Below, one piece after another: positions 8,218 through 17,831 of a DNA stretch of 52,341 bases (positions are counted from its first letter, which is position 1; each line of letters starts with the position of its first letter). This DNA is from an uncultured Ruminococcus sp. GTDB lineage: Bacteria > Bacillota > Clostridia > Oscillospirales > Acutalibacteraceae. A program made the translations under genes and the position numbers. The DNA is taken from NCBI GenBank assembly GCA_902793125.1, contig CADBCC010000013.1:38794-91134 (forward strand), written 5' to 3'. The notes under the pieces were generated by a model. The model did no database searches, was not told where the DNA came from, and worked only from the letters and a program-made list of their open reading frames with translations.

Positions 8218-9819
8218 ATGTCGAAAAAAAATAAGTTAAAAGTAAATAAAAAGAAATCGAAAGCAAAAGAGGACAAAAAAAACAAGTATAGTTTTAAAAA
8301 TGCAGTAATTAACTACTACCTTATACTTATGTTTACGGTTTTCCCGTTGTTTTTCACAAGCCAGTTCTCGAAAATACGCCACGATAAATATTATGTATTT
8401 CTTGCGCTTTCGGGTGTGCTTATAGTTGTTGAGACAATTGTATTGCTGATGTCTCTGTCCGAAGGAAATAAAAAGAATCCGGGTGAGAAAAAGTGGTATG
8501 AACAGCTTAGCGTTCCCGACTACGCGTTCGGCGCGCTTATTGTCGTTTATGTTATTTCCACTATCTGTTCAATTGCTCCGCTTGACGCGTTTACGGGAGA
8601 AATCGGAAGAAATAACGGACTTTTGATTTTCCTTGTTTTCTTCTTTGTATATATTATTATTTCGAGATGGTACATGTTTAAAGAGTACGTTTTCGTATTT
8701 TTGGCAGGCGGAAGCTTTGCGGTTTATCTGCTTTGTATTCTTAACTTCTTCTACATTGATCCTCTCGGTATGTACAGAGGCTACGCGGCTGCGACGGTTA
8801 ATGATTTTACAGCGACTATCGGCAATAAAAATATAATGTCGGCATTCTGCTGTCTTACTATCCCGCTTTTTGTTATGCTTTTTATGAACAGCAAAAATTC
8901 TGTTTTCCGATATATTTATTTGGCGGTCGCGGGTATAGGTTTTGCTTCTATGCTCTGCGCCGACAGCGAAAGCGGATTTTTGGGACTTGTTCCGACGCTC
9001 GCGCTTATTCTGCTTTATTACAGCCGTAATGTTTCAATGCTCAGAAAGTTCTTTACGGCGATTGTGTCTATGCTGATTGGGGCTAAAGTTTTAATAGTAT
9101 TCTCGCTTGCCGTAAAAGGCGCGGAAAAAGGTTTCGGCACAATGCAGACAATCTTTATTTACGATTATAAGAGCCTTATCGCTATTGCGATCGCAGGCGC
9201 GATTGCCCTCGGACTCTGGTTTTTGGAAAAGAAAAACAGCGAGTTTAAGATTCCGAAAGCTGTGCCCGCTGTATTAATCGGTTTATATGTAGTCGCGTTT
9301 GCCGGTATTGTTTCGTTATTTGTAAAATACAGTTTCCTTGATACGGAAAGCAAACTCGGCGGAATTATGACGTTCTTCCGATTTAATGAAAAATGGGGAA
9401 CTCACCGCGGATTTATGTGGATTAAATCCTGGGAGATTTTCAAAACTTCCGGAGTTAAAAATATGCTTATCGGCTGGGGTCCCGATACCTTCTATAAGGC
9501 GTTCGCGCCCTACTTTACGGAGCTTTCCGATAAATTTAACAACTCGTCCACGAATTGTGCTCATAACGAATTTTTGAACTATCTTATTACTACGGGTATT
9601 TTGGGACTCGGCGCTTACCTTACGCTGTTTGTTTCGGCTATAGTAAGAGCGGTAAAAACTGCTTCAAAAAATCCGCTCGCGATTGTGTTTATCGCTCCTG
9701 TGGTATGCTATTTGTTCCAGAGCGTTGTTAATATCGCGAATCCGATTGTAACTCCGCTTTTGTTTATTTTCCTTGCGCTTTCCGAGGCGATTGTAAGAAA
9801 AGAAAAATTAAATAAATAA
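8218..9819 (+). CDS. O-antigen ligase / polymerase family membrane protein (Wzy_C type)
   Basis: About 533 residues with a very basic Lys-rich N-terminus (residues 1-28) and around 12 membrane helices. In the C-terminal half a large extracytoplasmic loop carries the Wzy_C-type pattern: HRGFMWIKSWEIF, LIGWGPDTF, and CAHNEFLNYLITTGILGLG, the last containing the His-Asn segment conserved in O-antigen ligases. Such enzymes join lipid-linked glycans outside the membrane. In Gram-positives they act on capsule or wall glycopolymers, consistent with the nearby LCP and YfhO genes. I choose ATG at 8218; an in-frame TTG lies directly before it. A terminator follows. Confidence 0.85.
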   Translation: MSKKNKLKVNKKKSKAKEDKKNKYSFKNAVINYYLILMFTVFPLFFTSQFSKIRHDKYYVFLALSGVLIVVETIVLLMSLSEGNKKNPGEKKWYEQLSVPDYAFGALIVVYVISTICSIAPLDAFTGEIGRNNGLLIFLVFFFVYIIISRWYMFKEYVFVFLAGGSFAVYLLCILNFFYIDPLGMYRGYAAATVNDFTATIGNKNIMSAFCCLTIPLFVMLFMNSKNSVFRYIYLAVAGIGFASMLCADSESGFLGLVPTLALILLYYSRNVSMLRKFFTAIVSMLIGAKVLIVFSLAVKGAEKGFGTMQTIFIYDYKSLIAIAIAGAIALGLWFLEKKNSEFKIPKAVPAVLIGLYVVAFAGIVSLFVKYSFLDTESKLGGIMTFFRFNEKWGTHRGFMWIKSWEIFKTSGVKNMLIGWGPDTFYKAFAPYFTELSDKFNNSSTNCAHNEFLNYLITTGILGLGAYLTLFVSAIVRAVKTASKNPLAIVFIAPVVCYLFQSVVNIANPIVTPLLFIFLALSEAIVRKEKLNK

Positions 9820-9833
9820 TTTAGTTTTATACG

Positions 9834-9869
9834 GAATCAGACGGTTTTTACAGCCGCCTGATTCTTTTT
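9834..9869 (+). terminator. Intrinsic terminator after the polymerase gene
   Basis: A stem of GAATCAG plus CGG pairs with CCG plus CTGATTC, with one internal mismatch, followed by five T residues. Confidence 0.85.
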
Positions 9870-9923
9870 GTTTTTGAGTAGAATTTTGTGGACAAATATA
9901 GATAAAAGTATATACGATTTTTA

Positions 9924-9952
9924 TTGCTAAATTCTATAAGATGTGGTATAAT
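9924..9952 (+). promoter_or_regulatory. Sigma-A-type promoter for ruvC
   Basis: TTGCTA at 9924-9929, a 17-base spacer and TATAAT at 9947-9952, about 50 bases before the ruvC start. Confidence 0.7.
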
Positions 9953-10002
9953 AATTTCTAATAATGCGCTAATAGGCTTTATTGCGGAAGGAGTGGTTAA
10001 AT

Positions 10003-10512
10003 TTGATCGTACTCGGTATTGACCCGGGCTACGCTATTGTAGGCTGGGGACTGGTCGAATTTAAGAATAATTCCTTTCGTCCGATACGCTACGGAGCGAT
10101 TACAACCGAAGCGGATACGGATTTTAACGAAAGGCTGAGGATGATTTTTGACGACTTGTCGGAAGTTATAAAGACCTTTAAGCCTGACGCTATGTCGATA
10201 GAAAAGCTTTATTTTACAACCAACCAGAAAACCGCGATTATGGTTGCCGAGGCAAGGGGAGTTATTTTACTTTGCGCAAAGCAAAACGGACTTCCTATAT
10301 TCGAGTATACTCCGCTCCAGGTTAAAACCGCGGTTACGGGTTACGGAAAAGCTAAAAAACCTCAGGTTATGGAAATGACAAGAAGACTTTTAAAGCTTCC
10401 CGAAGTTCCCAAGCCCGATGATACCGCCGACGCTTTGGCGATAGCGCTTACGCATATTCAGGCGACGGGCAGCGAGCTCAGACAGAAGCTGTACAGAGAG
10501 GGGAATTTATAG
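10003..10512 (+). CDS. ruvC: Crossover junction endodeoxyribonuclease RuvC
   Basis: This 169-residue protein has the four catalytic acidic residues of RuvC in the expected places: D7 in GIDPGYA, E67 in SIEKLYF, and D140 and D143 in PDDTADALA. RuvC cleaves Holliday junctions in recombination repair. I choose TTG at 10003 because GGAAGGAG lies 9 bases upstream and MIVLGIDPG is the standard N-terminus; an upstream in-frame TTG at 9982 precedes that site. The stop codon overlaps the ruvA GTG start by one base (TAGTG), indicating translational coupling in a ruvC-ruvA-ruvB order. Confidence 0.96.
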   Translation: MIVLGIDPGYAIVGWGLVEFKNNSFRPIRYGAITTEADTDFNERLRMIFDDLSEVIKTFKPDAMSIEKLYFTTNQKTAIMVAEARGVILLCAKQNGLPIFEYTPLQVKTAVTGYGKAKKPQVMEMTRRLLKLPEVPKPDDTADALAIALTHIQATGSELRQKLYREGNL

Positions 10513-11105
10513 TGTATTACAGCGTCAGAGGCGAGGTTATACACCTTGAAAACGGAATTGCCGTAATTGAATGCGGCGGAGTCGGCTATAAATGCCAGAC
10601 TACCTCTAATACCCAACGAAATCTTTCAATAGGCGCTCAGGCGCAGCTTTTTACATATCTTAATGTCCGCGAGGACGCTATGGAGCTTTTCGGCTTTTAT
10701 ACTAAAGAAGAGCTTTCCGCTTATAAAACTCTTATCGGAGTAAGCGGAGTCGGCCCGAAAGTAGGACTTGCGATTCTTTCCGCGCTTACGCCGAGCCAGG
10801 TTTCTTTAGCTGTAGCTTCGGGCGACGTTAAGACTATTACTGCCGCTCAGGGCGTGGGTAAAAAATTAGCGCAGAGAATTATTTTAGAGCTTAAAGATAA
10901 ATTTAACTTCGGCGATTCGGAAGATACCGCCGCTGCCGCGAATACGGTTAATGTTACCGCGGGTAATGTTCCCAAGGCGATTGAAGCGCTTACCGTTCTC
11001 GGATACAGCTCGTCGGATGTGGCTCCGTTTATTTCTACGCTGGACGAGAGCCTTCCCGTTGAAAAGCTTATCGGCGAAACGCTGAAGCTTATGGGAAAGA
11101 GATAG
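10512..11105 (+). CDS. ruvA: Holliday junction branch migration protein RuvA
   Basis: The 197-residue protein shows the RuvA domain order: an N-terminal OB fold (SVRGEVIHLENGIAVIECGGVGYKC), LNVREDAMELFGF, the helix-hairpin-helix pair (LIGVSGVGPKVGLAILS and AQGVGKKLAQRIILELKDK), then an acidic linker and a C-terminal domain that contacts RuvB. It forms the tetramer that grips four-way junctions and loads RuvB. It starts at GTG overlapping the ruvC stop. The usual short gap to ruvB is here filled by about 260 bp of tandem repeat. Confidence 0.96.
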   Translation: MYYSVRGEVIHLENGIAVIECGGVGYKCQTTSNTQRNLSIGAQAQLFTYLNVREDAMELFGFYTKEELSAYKTLIGVSGVGPKVGLAILSALTPSQVSLAVASGDVKTITAAQGVGKKLAQRIILELKDKFNFGDSEDTAAAANTVNVTAGNVPKAIEALTVLGYSSSDVAPFISTLDESLPVEKLIGETLKLMGKR

Positions 11106-11122
11106 TTAATAGTTGATATTTA

Positions 11123-11362
11123 AAACAGGGAATACACGGTTTGATGTGCAAAATAAAAATATGAACGTATCCTCTTTATCCAAAACTTCACAGGATGTAA
11201 AACGTGCGGGGGATATGGAATTATAAACAGGGAATACACGGTTTGACGTGTAAAATAAAAATATGAACGTATCCTCTTTATCCAAAACTTCACAGGATAT
11301 TAAACGTGCGGGGGATATGAAATTATAAACAGGGAATACATGGTTTGACGAGGAGAATAAAA
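11123..11362 (+). repeat. 102-bp tandem repeat leading into ruvB (two full units and a partial third)
   Basis: Units begin at 11123, 11225 and 11327, each with AAACAGGGAATACA, a period of exactly 102 bp. Units 1 and 2 differ at few positions. Unit 3 breaks off after GACGAGGAGAATAAAAATG, so the sequence that is GTGTAAAATAAAAATATG in unit 2 becomes the ruvB ribosome binding site and start codon in unit 3. In units 1 and 2 the equivalent ATG opens a 21-codon reading frame (MNVSSLSKTSQD...), ending in TAA. A diverged relative lies at 51168-51269 before ygiQ. Confidence 0.9.
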
Positions 11363-12424
11363 ATGATTGAATTTTCGGACGAACTTGATTTTGAAAACAG
11401 AATAGTTGATACAACGGAAATTCCCGAAGACAGCGGAGAAAACGAAAATCCGCTCAGACCGAAAACGCTTGACGATTATATCGGTCAGGAAAACGTAAAA
11501 GAAAATCTGAGGATTTTTATTGACGCCGCAAAACAGAGAGGCGAGTCGCTCGACCACGTGCTTTTGTACGGACCTCCCGGACTCGGAAAAACAACTCTTT
11601 CGGGAATAATCGCGAACGAGCTCGGCGTTTCCGTTCGGATAACTTCGGGCCCGGCGATTGAAAAACCCGGCGATTTGGCTTCGCTTCTTACGAACCTTAA
11701 TCAGGGCGACGTGCTTTTTATTGATGAAATTCACCGTCTTAGCCGAGCGGTAGAGGAAATACTTTATCCGTCGATGGAAGATTTCGCGATTGATATTATT
11801 ACGGGTAAAGGCCAGATGGCAACTTCTTACCACCTTCCGCTTCCCAAGTTTACGCTCGTCGGAGCTACAACAAGAGCGGGCCAGCTTACCGCTCCGTTGC
11901 GCGACAGATTCGGAGTAGTTCTCAGACTTGAGCTTTACACTACCGAGGAACTTGCTCAGATTGTTGAGAGAAGCGCGTCTATACTTTCGATTGAAATCGA
12001 GCACGAGGGCGCTGTAGAGATTGCGTCCCGTTCACGAGGCACACCCCGAATAGCGAACAGGTTTTTGAAACGTGTGCGTGATTTCGCGCAGGTTATGTCT
12101 GACGGCGTGATTACGCTTGAAACGGCTAAAATCGCGCTCGAAAAGTTAGGGGTTGATGAGCTCGGACTTGATAATAACGACAGAAGAATGCTCGAGGCAA
12201 TTGTTAAATTCTATAACGGCGGTCCTGTCGGACTTGAAACTCTTGCCGCCGCTATCGGCGAGGAAGCGGTTACAATCGAGGATGTTTACGAGCCGTATCT
12301 TATGCAGATTGGTTTTTTAAGCAGAACTCCGAGAGGAAGATGCATTACCGCGAAAGCCTGCGAACATCTTAAAATGGATTTTCCGGGCGCTGATAATTCA
12401 CAGCCTACGCTGTTTAATAATTGA
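11363..12424 (+). CDS. ruvB: Holliday junction branch migration helicase RuvB
   Basis: A 353-residue AAA+ ATPase with the RuvB layout: N-terminal [10 protein letters not shown], Walker [10 protein letters not shown] with K76, Walker B LFIDEIHR with D121-E122, the RuvB beta-hairpin segment near residue 140, sensor 1 (LVGATTRAG), an arginine-finger region (PLRDRFG) and the C-terminal winged helix ending in SRTPRGR. It drives branch migration with RuvA. ATG at 11363 is chosen because GAGGAG sits 7 bases upstream; an in-frame TTG at 11345 precedes that site. The start lies inside the end of the tandem repeat. Confidence 0.97.
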   Translation: MIEFSDELDFENRIVDTTEIPEDSGENENPLRPKTLDDYIGQENVKENLRIFIDAAKQRGESLDHVLLYGPPGLGKTTLSGIIANELGVSVRITSGPAIEKPGDLASLLTNLNQGDVLFIDEIHRLSRAVEEILYPSMEDFAIDIITGKGQMATSYHLPLPKFTLVGATTRAGQLTAPLRDRFGVVLRLELYTTEELAQIVERSASILSIEIEHEGAVEIASRSRGTPRIANRFLKRVRDFAQVMSDGVITLETAKIALEKLGVDELGLDNNDRRMLEAIVKFYNGGPVGLETLAAAIGEEAVTIEDVYEPYLMQIGFLSRTPRGRCITAKACEHLKMDFPGADNSQPTLFNN

Positions 12425-12454
12425 CCGGCGCTTGCTGAAAGAAAGAATGGTAAA

Positions 12455-13318
12455 ATGAGAGTATCGGAAAACTGGAAGGATTATGAACTTATAGACTGCT
12501 CCGACGGCGAACGTCTTGAACGCTGGGGAGATAAAATTCTTATTCGTCCCGATCCGCAGATTATCTGGAGTACGAGTAAAAAGAATCCGCTTTGGAGAAA
12601 TGCCCACGCGCGTTACCACCGTTCGAATAAAGGCGGCGGAAGCTGGGAAATGTATAAGAAAGTACCCGAAAGCTGGAGTATAAAATACCGCAATCTTAAA
12701 TTCAACGTAAAACCGATGGGATTTAAACATACGGGAGTTTTTCCCGAACAGGCGGTTAACTGGGATTTCGTTTACGATAAAATTAAATCCGAAAAACGCG
12801 AACTTAATGTGCTGAACCTTTTCGGCTATACCGGCTGCGCTACATTAGCCTGTATGGACGCGGGCGCTAAAGTCTGCCACGTTGACGCGAGTAAAGGTAT
12901 GGTGAACTGGGCTAAGGAAAACGCGCAGATTTCTAAAATTGCCGATAAACCCGTAAGGTGGCTTGTTGACGATTGCGTAAAATTTGTACAGCGTGAAGTC
13001 CGCCGCGGCCGCAAGTACGACGGCATTATTATGGACCCGCCTTCCTACGGCAGAGGTCCGGGCGGTGAAGTCTGGAAGATTGAGGAAAAACTTTATTCTT
13101 TATTAGAATTATGCATACAGGTCATTTCGGATGATCCTGCGTTTTTGATTTTAAATTCCTACACAACGGGACTTTCGCCCGCTGTAATGGATTATCTTTT
13201 AAATATACAGTTTAAAAACCGCTTCGGCGGAAAGGTAAGCTCCGATGAAATCGGACTAAAAGTAACTGAAACAGGGATGTGTCTTCCCTGTGGTTCAACA
13301 GTAATTTGGGAGAAATAA
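12455..13318 (+). CDS. Class I SAM-dependent methyltransferase, RlmI/PF10672-like
   Basis: The 287-residue protein resembles the SAM-dependent methyltransferase family related to 23S rRNA m5C methyltransferase RlmI, but without the PUA domain. It has GVFPEQAVNWDF, motif I LNLFGYTGCATLACMDAGA (SAM binding), the acidic VDASKGMVNWAKEN, and the motif IV MDPPSYGRGPGGEVWK. The nucleic acid target is not predictable from sequence; rRNA is the likeliest. It sits 30 bp after ruvB and abuts the ecfA1 start, so it is probably in the same transcript. ATG at 12455 has GAAAGAATGG upstream. Confidence 0.85.
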   Translation: MRVSENWKDYELIDCSDGERLERWGDKILIRPDPQIIWSTSKKNPLWRNAHARYHRSNKGGGSWEMYKKVPESWSIKYRNLKFNVKPMGFKHTGVFPEQAVNWDFVYDKIKSEKRELNVLNLFGYTGCATLACMDAGAKVCHVDASKGMVNWAKENAQISKIADKPVRWLVDDCVKFVQREVRRGRKYDGIIMDPPSYGRGPGGEVWKIEEKLYSLLELCIQVISDDPAFLILNSYTTGLSPAVMDYLLNIQFKNRFGGKVSSDEIGLKVTETGMCLPCGSTVIWEK

Positions 13319-14146
13319 ATGAGCTTTATATCAGCTTCAGGTGTAAAATATTCCTACGAGGACAGCGATAAAAACGTTCTTGACGGAATTGCGTTAAAAG
13401 TGAATAAGGGCGAGTTTGTAGCGCTTTTAGGCCACAACGGCTGCGGTAAATCTACAATGGCTAAGACCTTAAACGCGCTTATTATGCCTAAAGAGGGCGT
13501 TATCTATGTTAACGGAATGGATACGAGCGACGAGGAAGTAACGTATGAGATAAGGCGTGAAGTCGGTCTTGTTTTGCAGAATCCCGACAACCAGCTTGTA
13601 GCGAGTATTATTGAGGAAGACGTTGCTTTCGGTCCCGAAAATTTAGGAGTTGAGCCCGAAGAAATCCGAAAAAGAGTTGATAACGCTCTTAAGACGGTAG
13701 ATATGTATGAGTACAGAACTTTCGCGCCCCATAAACTTTCGGGCGGCCAGAAACAGCGCGTCGCTATAGCGGGAATATTAGCTATGCAGCCCGACTGTAT
13801 CGTTTTTGACGAGCCGACCGCGATGCTTGATCCGAACGGCAGAGAAGAAGTTTTAAGAACGATAAAAACCCTTAAAGAAAAGGGTATTACAATCGTTTTA
13901 ATTACTCATTATATGGACGAGGCCGTGCTTGCCGACAGAGTAATAATTATGGAAAACGGAAGTATTCTTACCCAGGGCGAACCCGAGGAAGTTTTTTCGC
14001 AGGTTAATCTTCTTAAAAAACATTCCCTCGACGTTCCGCAGGCAACCGAACTCGCTTATAAACTTATCGGCGCAGGACTCAGATTCTCAAAAATGCCTCT
14101 TAATACCGAAGAATGTATCGAAATGTTAGAGGGGGCGCTGAGTTGA
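13319..14146 (+). CDS. ecfA1: Energy-coupling factor transporter ATPase EcfA1
   Basis: A 275-residue ABC ATPase with Walker [10 protein letters not shown] near residue 38, the Q-loop [12 protein letters not shown] typical of ECF ATPases, signature [16 protein letters not shown], Walker [15 protein letters not shown] and the switch His in LITHYMDEA. It is one of the two ATPases that power vitamin and metal uptake with interchangeable S components. No S-component gene is in the window, so this is a shared (group II) module. It overlaps ecfA2 by four bases. Confidence 0.95.
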   Translation: MSFISASGVKYSYEDSDKNVLDGIALKVNKGEFVALLGHNGCGKSTMAKTLNALIMPKEGVIYVNGMDTSDEEVTYEIRREVGLVLQNPDNQLVASIIEEDVAFGPENLGVEPEEIRKRVDNALKTVDMYEYRTFAPHKLSGGQKQRVAIAGILAMQPDCIVFDEPTAMLDPNGREEVLRTIKTLKEKGITIVLITHYMDEAVLADRVIIMENGSILTQGEPEEVFSQVNLLKKHSLDVPQATELAYKLIGAGLRFSKMPLNTEECIEMLEGALS

Positions 14147-15006
14147 GTGTTATTGAAGTAAAAGATTTGTGCTATACCTACGGAATTAATACTCCGTTTG
14201 AGAAAAAAGCGGTTATCGACCTTAACCTCAGCGTTAACGAGGGAGAGGTAATCGGGCTTATAGGTCATACAGGTTCGGGAAAAAGCACATTTGTACAGAT
14301 GCTTAACGGACTTATAAAACCTACAAGCGGAAAAGTTTTTCTAAACGGAGAGGATATCTGGGAAAAGCCAAAAGAAATAAGAAAAATACGTTTTAAGGTT
14401 GGTATGGTTTTTCAGTACCCCGAATACCAGCTTTTTGATGAAACTGTTTATAAAGACATTTCGTTCGGACCTATGAATAAAGGCCTCGGCGAAAAAGAAA
14501 TTGATGAAACCGTAAGAAAGGCCGCGAAATTTGTCGGACTTTCCGACGAGCTTTTAAACCAGTCGCCGTTCGATTTATCGGGAGGCGAAAAACGCAGAGC
14601 CGCCATAGCGGGAGTTATCGCTATGGACCCCGATGTGCTTGTGCTTGACGAGCCGACCGCGGGGCTTGATCCTATGGGCCGAAACCTGCTTTTGTCCCAG
14701 ATTATGCAGTATCACCGCGAAAGAAAAAATACAATTATAATCGTGTCCCACAGTATGGAGGATATTGCAAAAATTGCCGACAGGGTTATGGTTATAAACA
14801 GCGGAAAACTGGAAATGCTTGATACTCCCGCAAAAGTTTTCAGCGAAGCTGAAAGGCTTGAGAAAATGGGGCTTGAAGTTCCGCAGATTACTAAAATTAT
14901 GCTGGCGCTTAAAGAAAAAGGATATGAGGTTTCCGACGGAATACTTACTGTTGAGCAAGCCTTTTTAGAGGTTGTAAACCTGCTTAAAAAGGAGGGTAAG
15001 ATATGA
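14143..15006 (+). CDS. ecfA2: Energy-coupling factor transporter ATPase EcfA2
   Basis: The protein has 287 residues when started at TTG 14143, which overlaps the ecfA1 stop and has GAGGGGG 6 bases upstream. Motifs are Walker [11 protein letters not shown]-loop [11 protein letters not shown], signature [16 protein letters not shown], Walker [14 protein letters not shown] and IVSHSMEDI. The FQYPE Q-loop distinguishes EcfA2 from the FQNP(D) loop of EcfA1. It forms the ATPase heterodimer with the preceding product on the cytoplasmic face. It overlaps the ecfT ATG by four bases (ATGA). Confidence 0.95.
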   Translation: MSVIEVKDLCYTYGINTPFEKKAVIDLNLSVNEGEVIGLIGHTGSGKSTFVQMLNGLIKPTSGKVFLNGEDIWEKPKEIRKIRFKVGMVFQYPEYQLFDETVYKDISFGPMNKGLGEKEIDETVRKAAKFVGLSDELLNQSPFDLSGGEKRRAAIAGVIAMDPDVLVLDEPTAGLDPMGRNLLLSQIMQYHRERKNTIIIVSHSMEDIAKIADRVMVINSGKLEMLDTPAKVFSEAERLEKMGLEVPQITKIMLALKEKGYEVSDGILTVEQAFLEVVNLLKKEGKI

Positions 15007-15815
15007 TAAGAGATATTACCCTCGGCCAGTATGTTCCCGGAAACGGAATTGTTCACAAAGCTGACCCAAGAGTTAAAATAATTCTTTTAATCGCGTTTAT
15101 TACGCTTATATTCTGCGCTTTTAATTTTGTTTCGTTAGCGGTTATCGCGGCGGCTGTAATGATTATAATACTGCTGTCCGACGTATCGCTTAAGCTGTAT
15201 TTTAAAAGCCTGAAAGTTATTATAGTAATTATTTTGATAACTTCGATTCTTAATATTTTCTACGGAACAGGAACGCCGATCTGGCAATTCGGTATTTTAA
15301 AGATTACAATGTCGGGAATTTACCGGGCTGTATTCGTATCCGTCAGGATCGTGCTTTTGATTTTAATCAGTTCGTGCCTTACGTTTACAACTTCGCCCAC
15401 CGACCTTACCGACGCTCTTGAAAGGCTGATGAAGCCTTTAAAAGTTTTCCATATCAAGGTGCACGAAATCGCTATGATGATGACTATCGCGCTGAGATTT
15501 GTACCTACTCTGCTTGAGGAAACCGATAAAATTATGTCGGCTCAGAAGGCGAGAGGAGCCGATATGGAAAGCGGAGGACTTATAAAAAAAGTAAAGGCTA
15601 TGACGCCTGTTCTTATTCCGCTTTTTGTTTCCGCGTTCAGGCGAGCCTACGATTTAGCGATGGCGATGGAATGCCGCTGCTATCAGGGAGGCGACGGAAG
15701 AACAAGGATGAAATCCCTGCATATTAAAAAGTCGGATGTGTTCTGTATTATTTTTGCAGTAGTGATATTGACGGGAGTTGTTTTATGCGACATCTTCATA
15801 GCGCCGATAATTTAA
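15003..15815 (+). CDS. ecfT: Energy-coupling factor transporter transmembrane protein EcfT
   Basis: The 270-residue membrane protein has the EcfT N-terminal pattern (GQYVPGNGIVHKADPRVKI), several hydrophobic helices to about residue 130, and the cytoplasmic coupling helices with the two X-R-X motifs, here QKARGAD and AMECRCYQGG. It couples the EcfA1A2 ATPases to S components. The start overlaps the ecfA2 stop. Its 3' end overlaps the truA start by 31 bases. Confidence 0.94.
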   Translation: MIRDITLGQYVPGNGIVHKADPRVKIILLIAFITLIFCAFNFVSLAVIAAAVMIIILLSDVSLKLYFKSLKVIIVIILITSILNIFYGTGTPIWQFGILKITMSGIYRAVFVSVRIVLLILISSCLTFTTSPTDLTDALERLMKPLKVFHIKVHEIAMMMTIALRFVPTLLEETDKIMSAQKARGADMESGGLIKKVKAMTPVLIPLFVSAFRRAYDLAMAMECRCYQGGDGRTRMKSLHIKKSDVFCIIFAVVILTGVVLCDIFIAPII

Positions 15816-16549
15816 GAAATATACTTGTTACAATTTCCTACGACGGAAAGAACTTTCACGGATGGCAGATTCAGAAAAACGGAATTACCGTCCAGGAGGT
15901 TTTCCAGAACGCGCTTTTAAATATAGTTGATGAATATTATGACCTTAAAGGATGCAGCCGTACCGACAGCGGAGTCCACGCTAATATGTTCTGTTTAAGC
16001 GTAAAAATCGCCCATCCGATTCCCGCGCATAGGCTTAAAAGCGCTTTGAACTCCTATCTTCCCGACGAGGTTGTATGCCTCGGCTGCAAGGAAGTGGAAG
16101 AGAATTTCCACGCGAGGTACGACTGTAAAGCAAAGCAGTATATTTATAAAATCTGGAACAGCGATACCCGAAACCCGTTTCTTAACGGTTACGCGCTTTT
16201 TTACCGCTATCCGCTTGATGAAAAGCTCCTTAACGAAAGTGCTCAGGCGTTTGTCGGAAAACACGATTTCACCTCGTTCTGTACTCTTGATAAACGTGAA
16301 AAAGGCGATTTTACGCGCGAAGTAAAACTTTTTAAAGTTGAGCGCGACGGAGAAATGGTAACGATGACCGTTGAGGCGAACGGATTTCTATATAATATGG
16401 TTAGGATAATGGTAGGAACTTTGCTTGAAATCGCCCAGGGTAAAATAAAGCCCGATGCAATTTCAGAGATAATAGAGAAGAAAAACCGTGAATACGCGGG
16501 CACAACAGCTCCCGGATGCGGTTTGTATCTTAATAAAGTTATTTACTGA
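15785..16549 (+). CDS. truA: tRNA pseudouridine(38-40) synthase TruA
   Basis: The 254-residue protein matches TruA: ILVTISYDGKNFHGWQ near the N-terminus, the catalytic Asp in GCSRTDSGVHA (about residue 61), AKQYIYKIWN, the HDFTSFC segment, and NGFLYNMVRIMVGTL near the C-terminus. It modifies the anticodon stem-loop of tRNAs. ecfA1-ecfA2-ecfT-truA is the usual order in Firmicutes. The ATG at 15785 lies within the ecfT coding end and no other in-frame start precedes the conserved strand, so the overlap is probably real. Confidence 0.94.
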   Translation: MRHLHSADNLRNILVTISYDGKNFHGWQIQKNGITVQEVFQNALLNIVDEYYDLKGCSRTDSGVHANMFCLSVKIAHPIPAHRLKSALNSYLPDEVVCLGCKEVEENFHARYDCKAKQYIYKIWNSDTRNPFLNGYALFYRYPLDEKLLNESAQAFVGKHDFTSFCTLDKREKGDFTREVKLFKVERDGEMVTMTVEANGFLYNMVRIMVGTLLEIAQGKIKPDAISEIIEKKNREYAGTTAPGCGLYLNKVIY

Positions 16550-16559
16550 CGGAGAAGTT

Positions 16560-17822
16560 ATGAAAAAAGTTTTTGGAGGACGTTACAGCGCCCGGAATGT
16601 TGAGAAAAGAAAAAAGAATAAGCGAAGCGTTATAAGCTACGAGGATGTTCCTCTTGAGGAGTATAACGAAAAACAGCCGGAAATATCTAAAGATGCCGTA
16701 AAACGTATTCTTATCGTGGTAGCGGTTGTTTTGGTGCTTGGTCTTGTTGTTTTTGCTATAGCCAACCGTGATAATTTTTCGGCGGAAAAGTTTATTCATT
16801 GGTTTAATTACGATGTGCTCGGCTCGAGCGATGAAGGCTATCCCGTAAAGCTTATCGGTTCAAACGTAAGCAAAGGGAATTTTAAAAGCGACGGAGACGT
16901 AATGTATGTTTCCGATACTTCGTTTGTTTCTCTCAGCTCTACAGGAAACGAGATAGGCTATAATCAGCACGGCTTCTCAAACCCGATAATGTGTAACGCC
17001 GGAAATAATGTGCTTATTTATAATGTCGGCGCGAACGGTTATGTTTTCGGAACCAAAGAAAAATTAGAAAAGCCGAATAATACCGATTATTATGTTATGG
17101 CGGGCGATATTAACGATAAGGGTTATTATTGCGTTGTTACCCAGACCGACGGCTATCTCTCAAAGATATTTGTTTACAATAATAATAAGGATAAAATTTA
17201 TTCCTATTCGTTTTCCGACTACTACATAAATTCCGTAGCGCTTAATCCCAACGGCACAGGATGCGTAGCCTGCGGAGTAACAGGCGATAACGGAAGTTTG
17301 CTCGGAATAGCTTATGTGCTCGATTTTTCACAGGAAAAACCGATAGCCACCTATAATTTAGATGATAATACAATCTACAGCGTTGAGTATTTCAACTCCA
17401 ACAGCGTGTGTATGATAGGCTCAAGATCCGCTTATACTCTCGACGTAGGAGCGGGCGCCTTAAAACAGGTCGATTACAGCAATATGCAGCTTACCGCTTT
17501 TGATATTAATACAGACACAAATTCCTTTGTGCTGTCGCTTTCGCGAAGCGGTGACGGAAGAACCTGTTCTATAGAATATGTAAACAGCGCGGGCGACGTT
17601 GTTAACGTAAACGATACTAACTTGGCTATTGAGTCATTGACTCTGTATAAAAACCGTGTAGCGGCGCTTGATTCGGATACCTGCTTCCTTTACGATACGG
17701 ACGGAAGACAAATCGGAAAAGCTAACGCGGGCAACGGCTCAAAAGCTATAAGTATGAGTAATACCGACGAGGTTTATGTACTCGGAATAAATGAAATAAG
17801 AAGAATAGTTCAGTTTAATTAA
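16560..17822 (+). CDS. DUF5711 family membrane-anchored beta-propeller-like protein
   Basis: The 420-residue protein has a basic cytoplasmic N-terminus of about 45 residues, one membrane helix (near residues 48-66), then a long extracytoplasmic region with repeated beta-strand blades such as GYNQHGFSNPIMCNAGNNVLIYN and VALNPNGTGCVACGV. This layout is that of the DUF5711 proteins of Clostridia, whose function is not known. I place the start at ATG 16560, which has GGAGAAG upstream, rather than at an in-frame start inside truA. Only 9 bases separate it from the cvpA-like gene, suggesting a shared envelope role. Confidence 0.8.
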   Translation: MKKVFGGRYSARNVEKRKKNKRSVISYEDVPLEEYNEKQPEISKDAVKRILIVVAVVLVLGLVVFAIANRDNFSAEKFIHWFNYDVLGSSDEGYPVKLIGSNVSKGNFKSDGDVMYVSDTSFVSLSSTGNEIGYNQHGFSNPIMCNAGNNVLIYNVGANGYVFGTKEKLEKPNNTDYYVMAGDINDKGYYCVVTQTDGYLSKIFVYNNNKDKIYSYSFSDYYINSVALNPNGTGCVACGVTGDNGSLLGIAYVLDFSQEKPIATYNLDDNTIYSVEYFNSNSVCMIGSRSAYTLDVGAGALKQVDYSNMQLTAFDINTDTNSFVLSLSRSGDGRTCSIEYVNSAGDVVNVNDTNLAIESLTLYKNRVAALDSDTCFLYDTDGRQIGKANAGNGSKAISMSNTDEVYVLGINEIRRIVQFN

Positions 17823-17831
17823 GAGGTAGAA

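Noticed and set aside
11106-11414. 102-residue minus-strand frame with repeated VFPVYN.ISPAR units
   Set aside because: The periodicity comes from the 102-bp DNA repeat being a multiple of three. It has no ribosome binding site and overlaps the ruvB start.
13319-15815. A possible vitamin-specific riboswitch or S component with ecfA1A2T
   Set aside because: The genes overlap or abut with no leader between them and no S-component frame is present, so only the shared energising module can be claimed.
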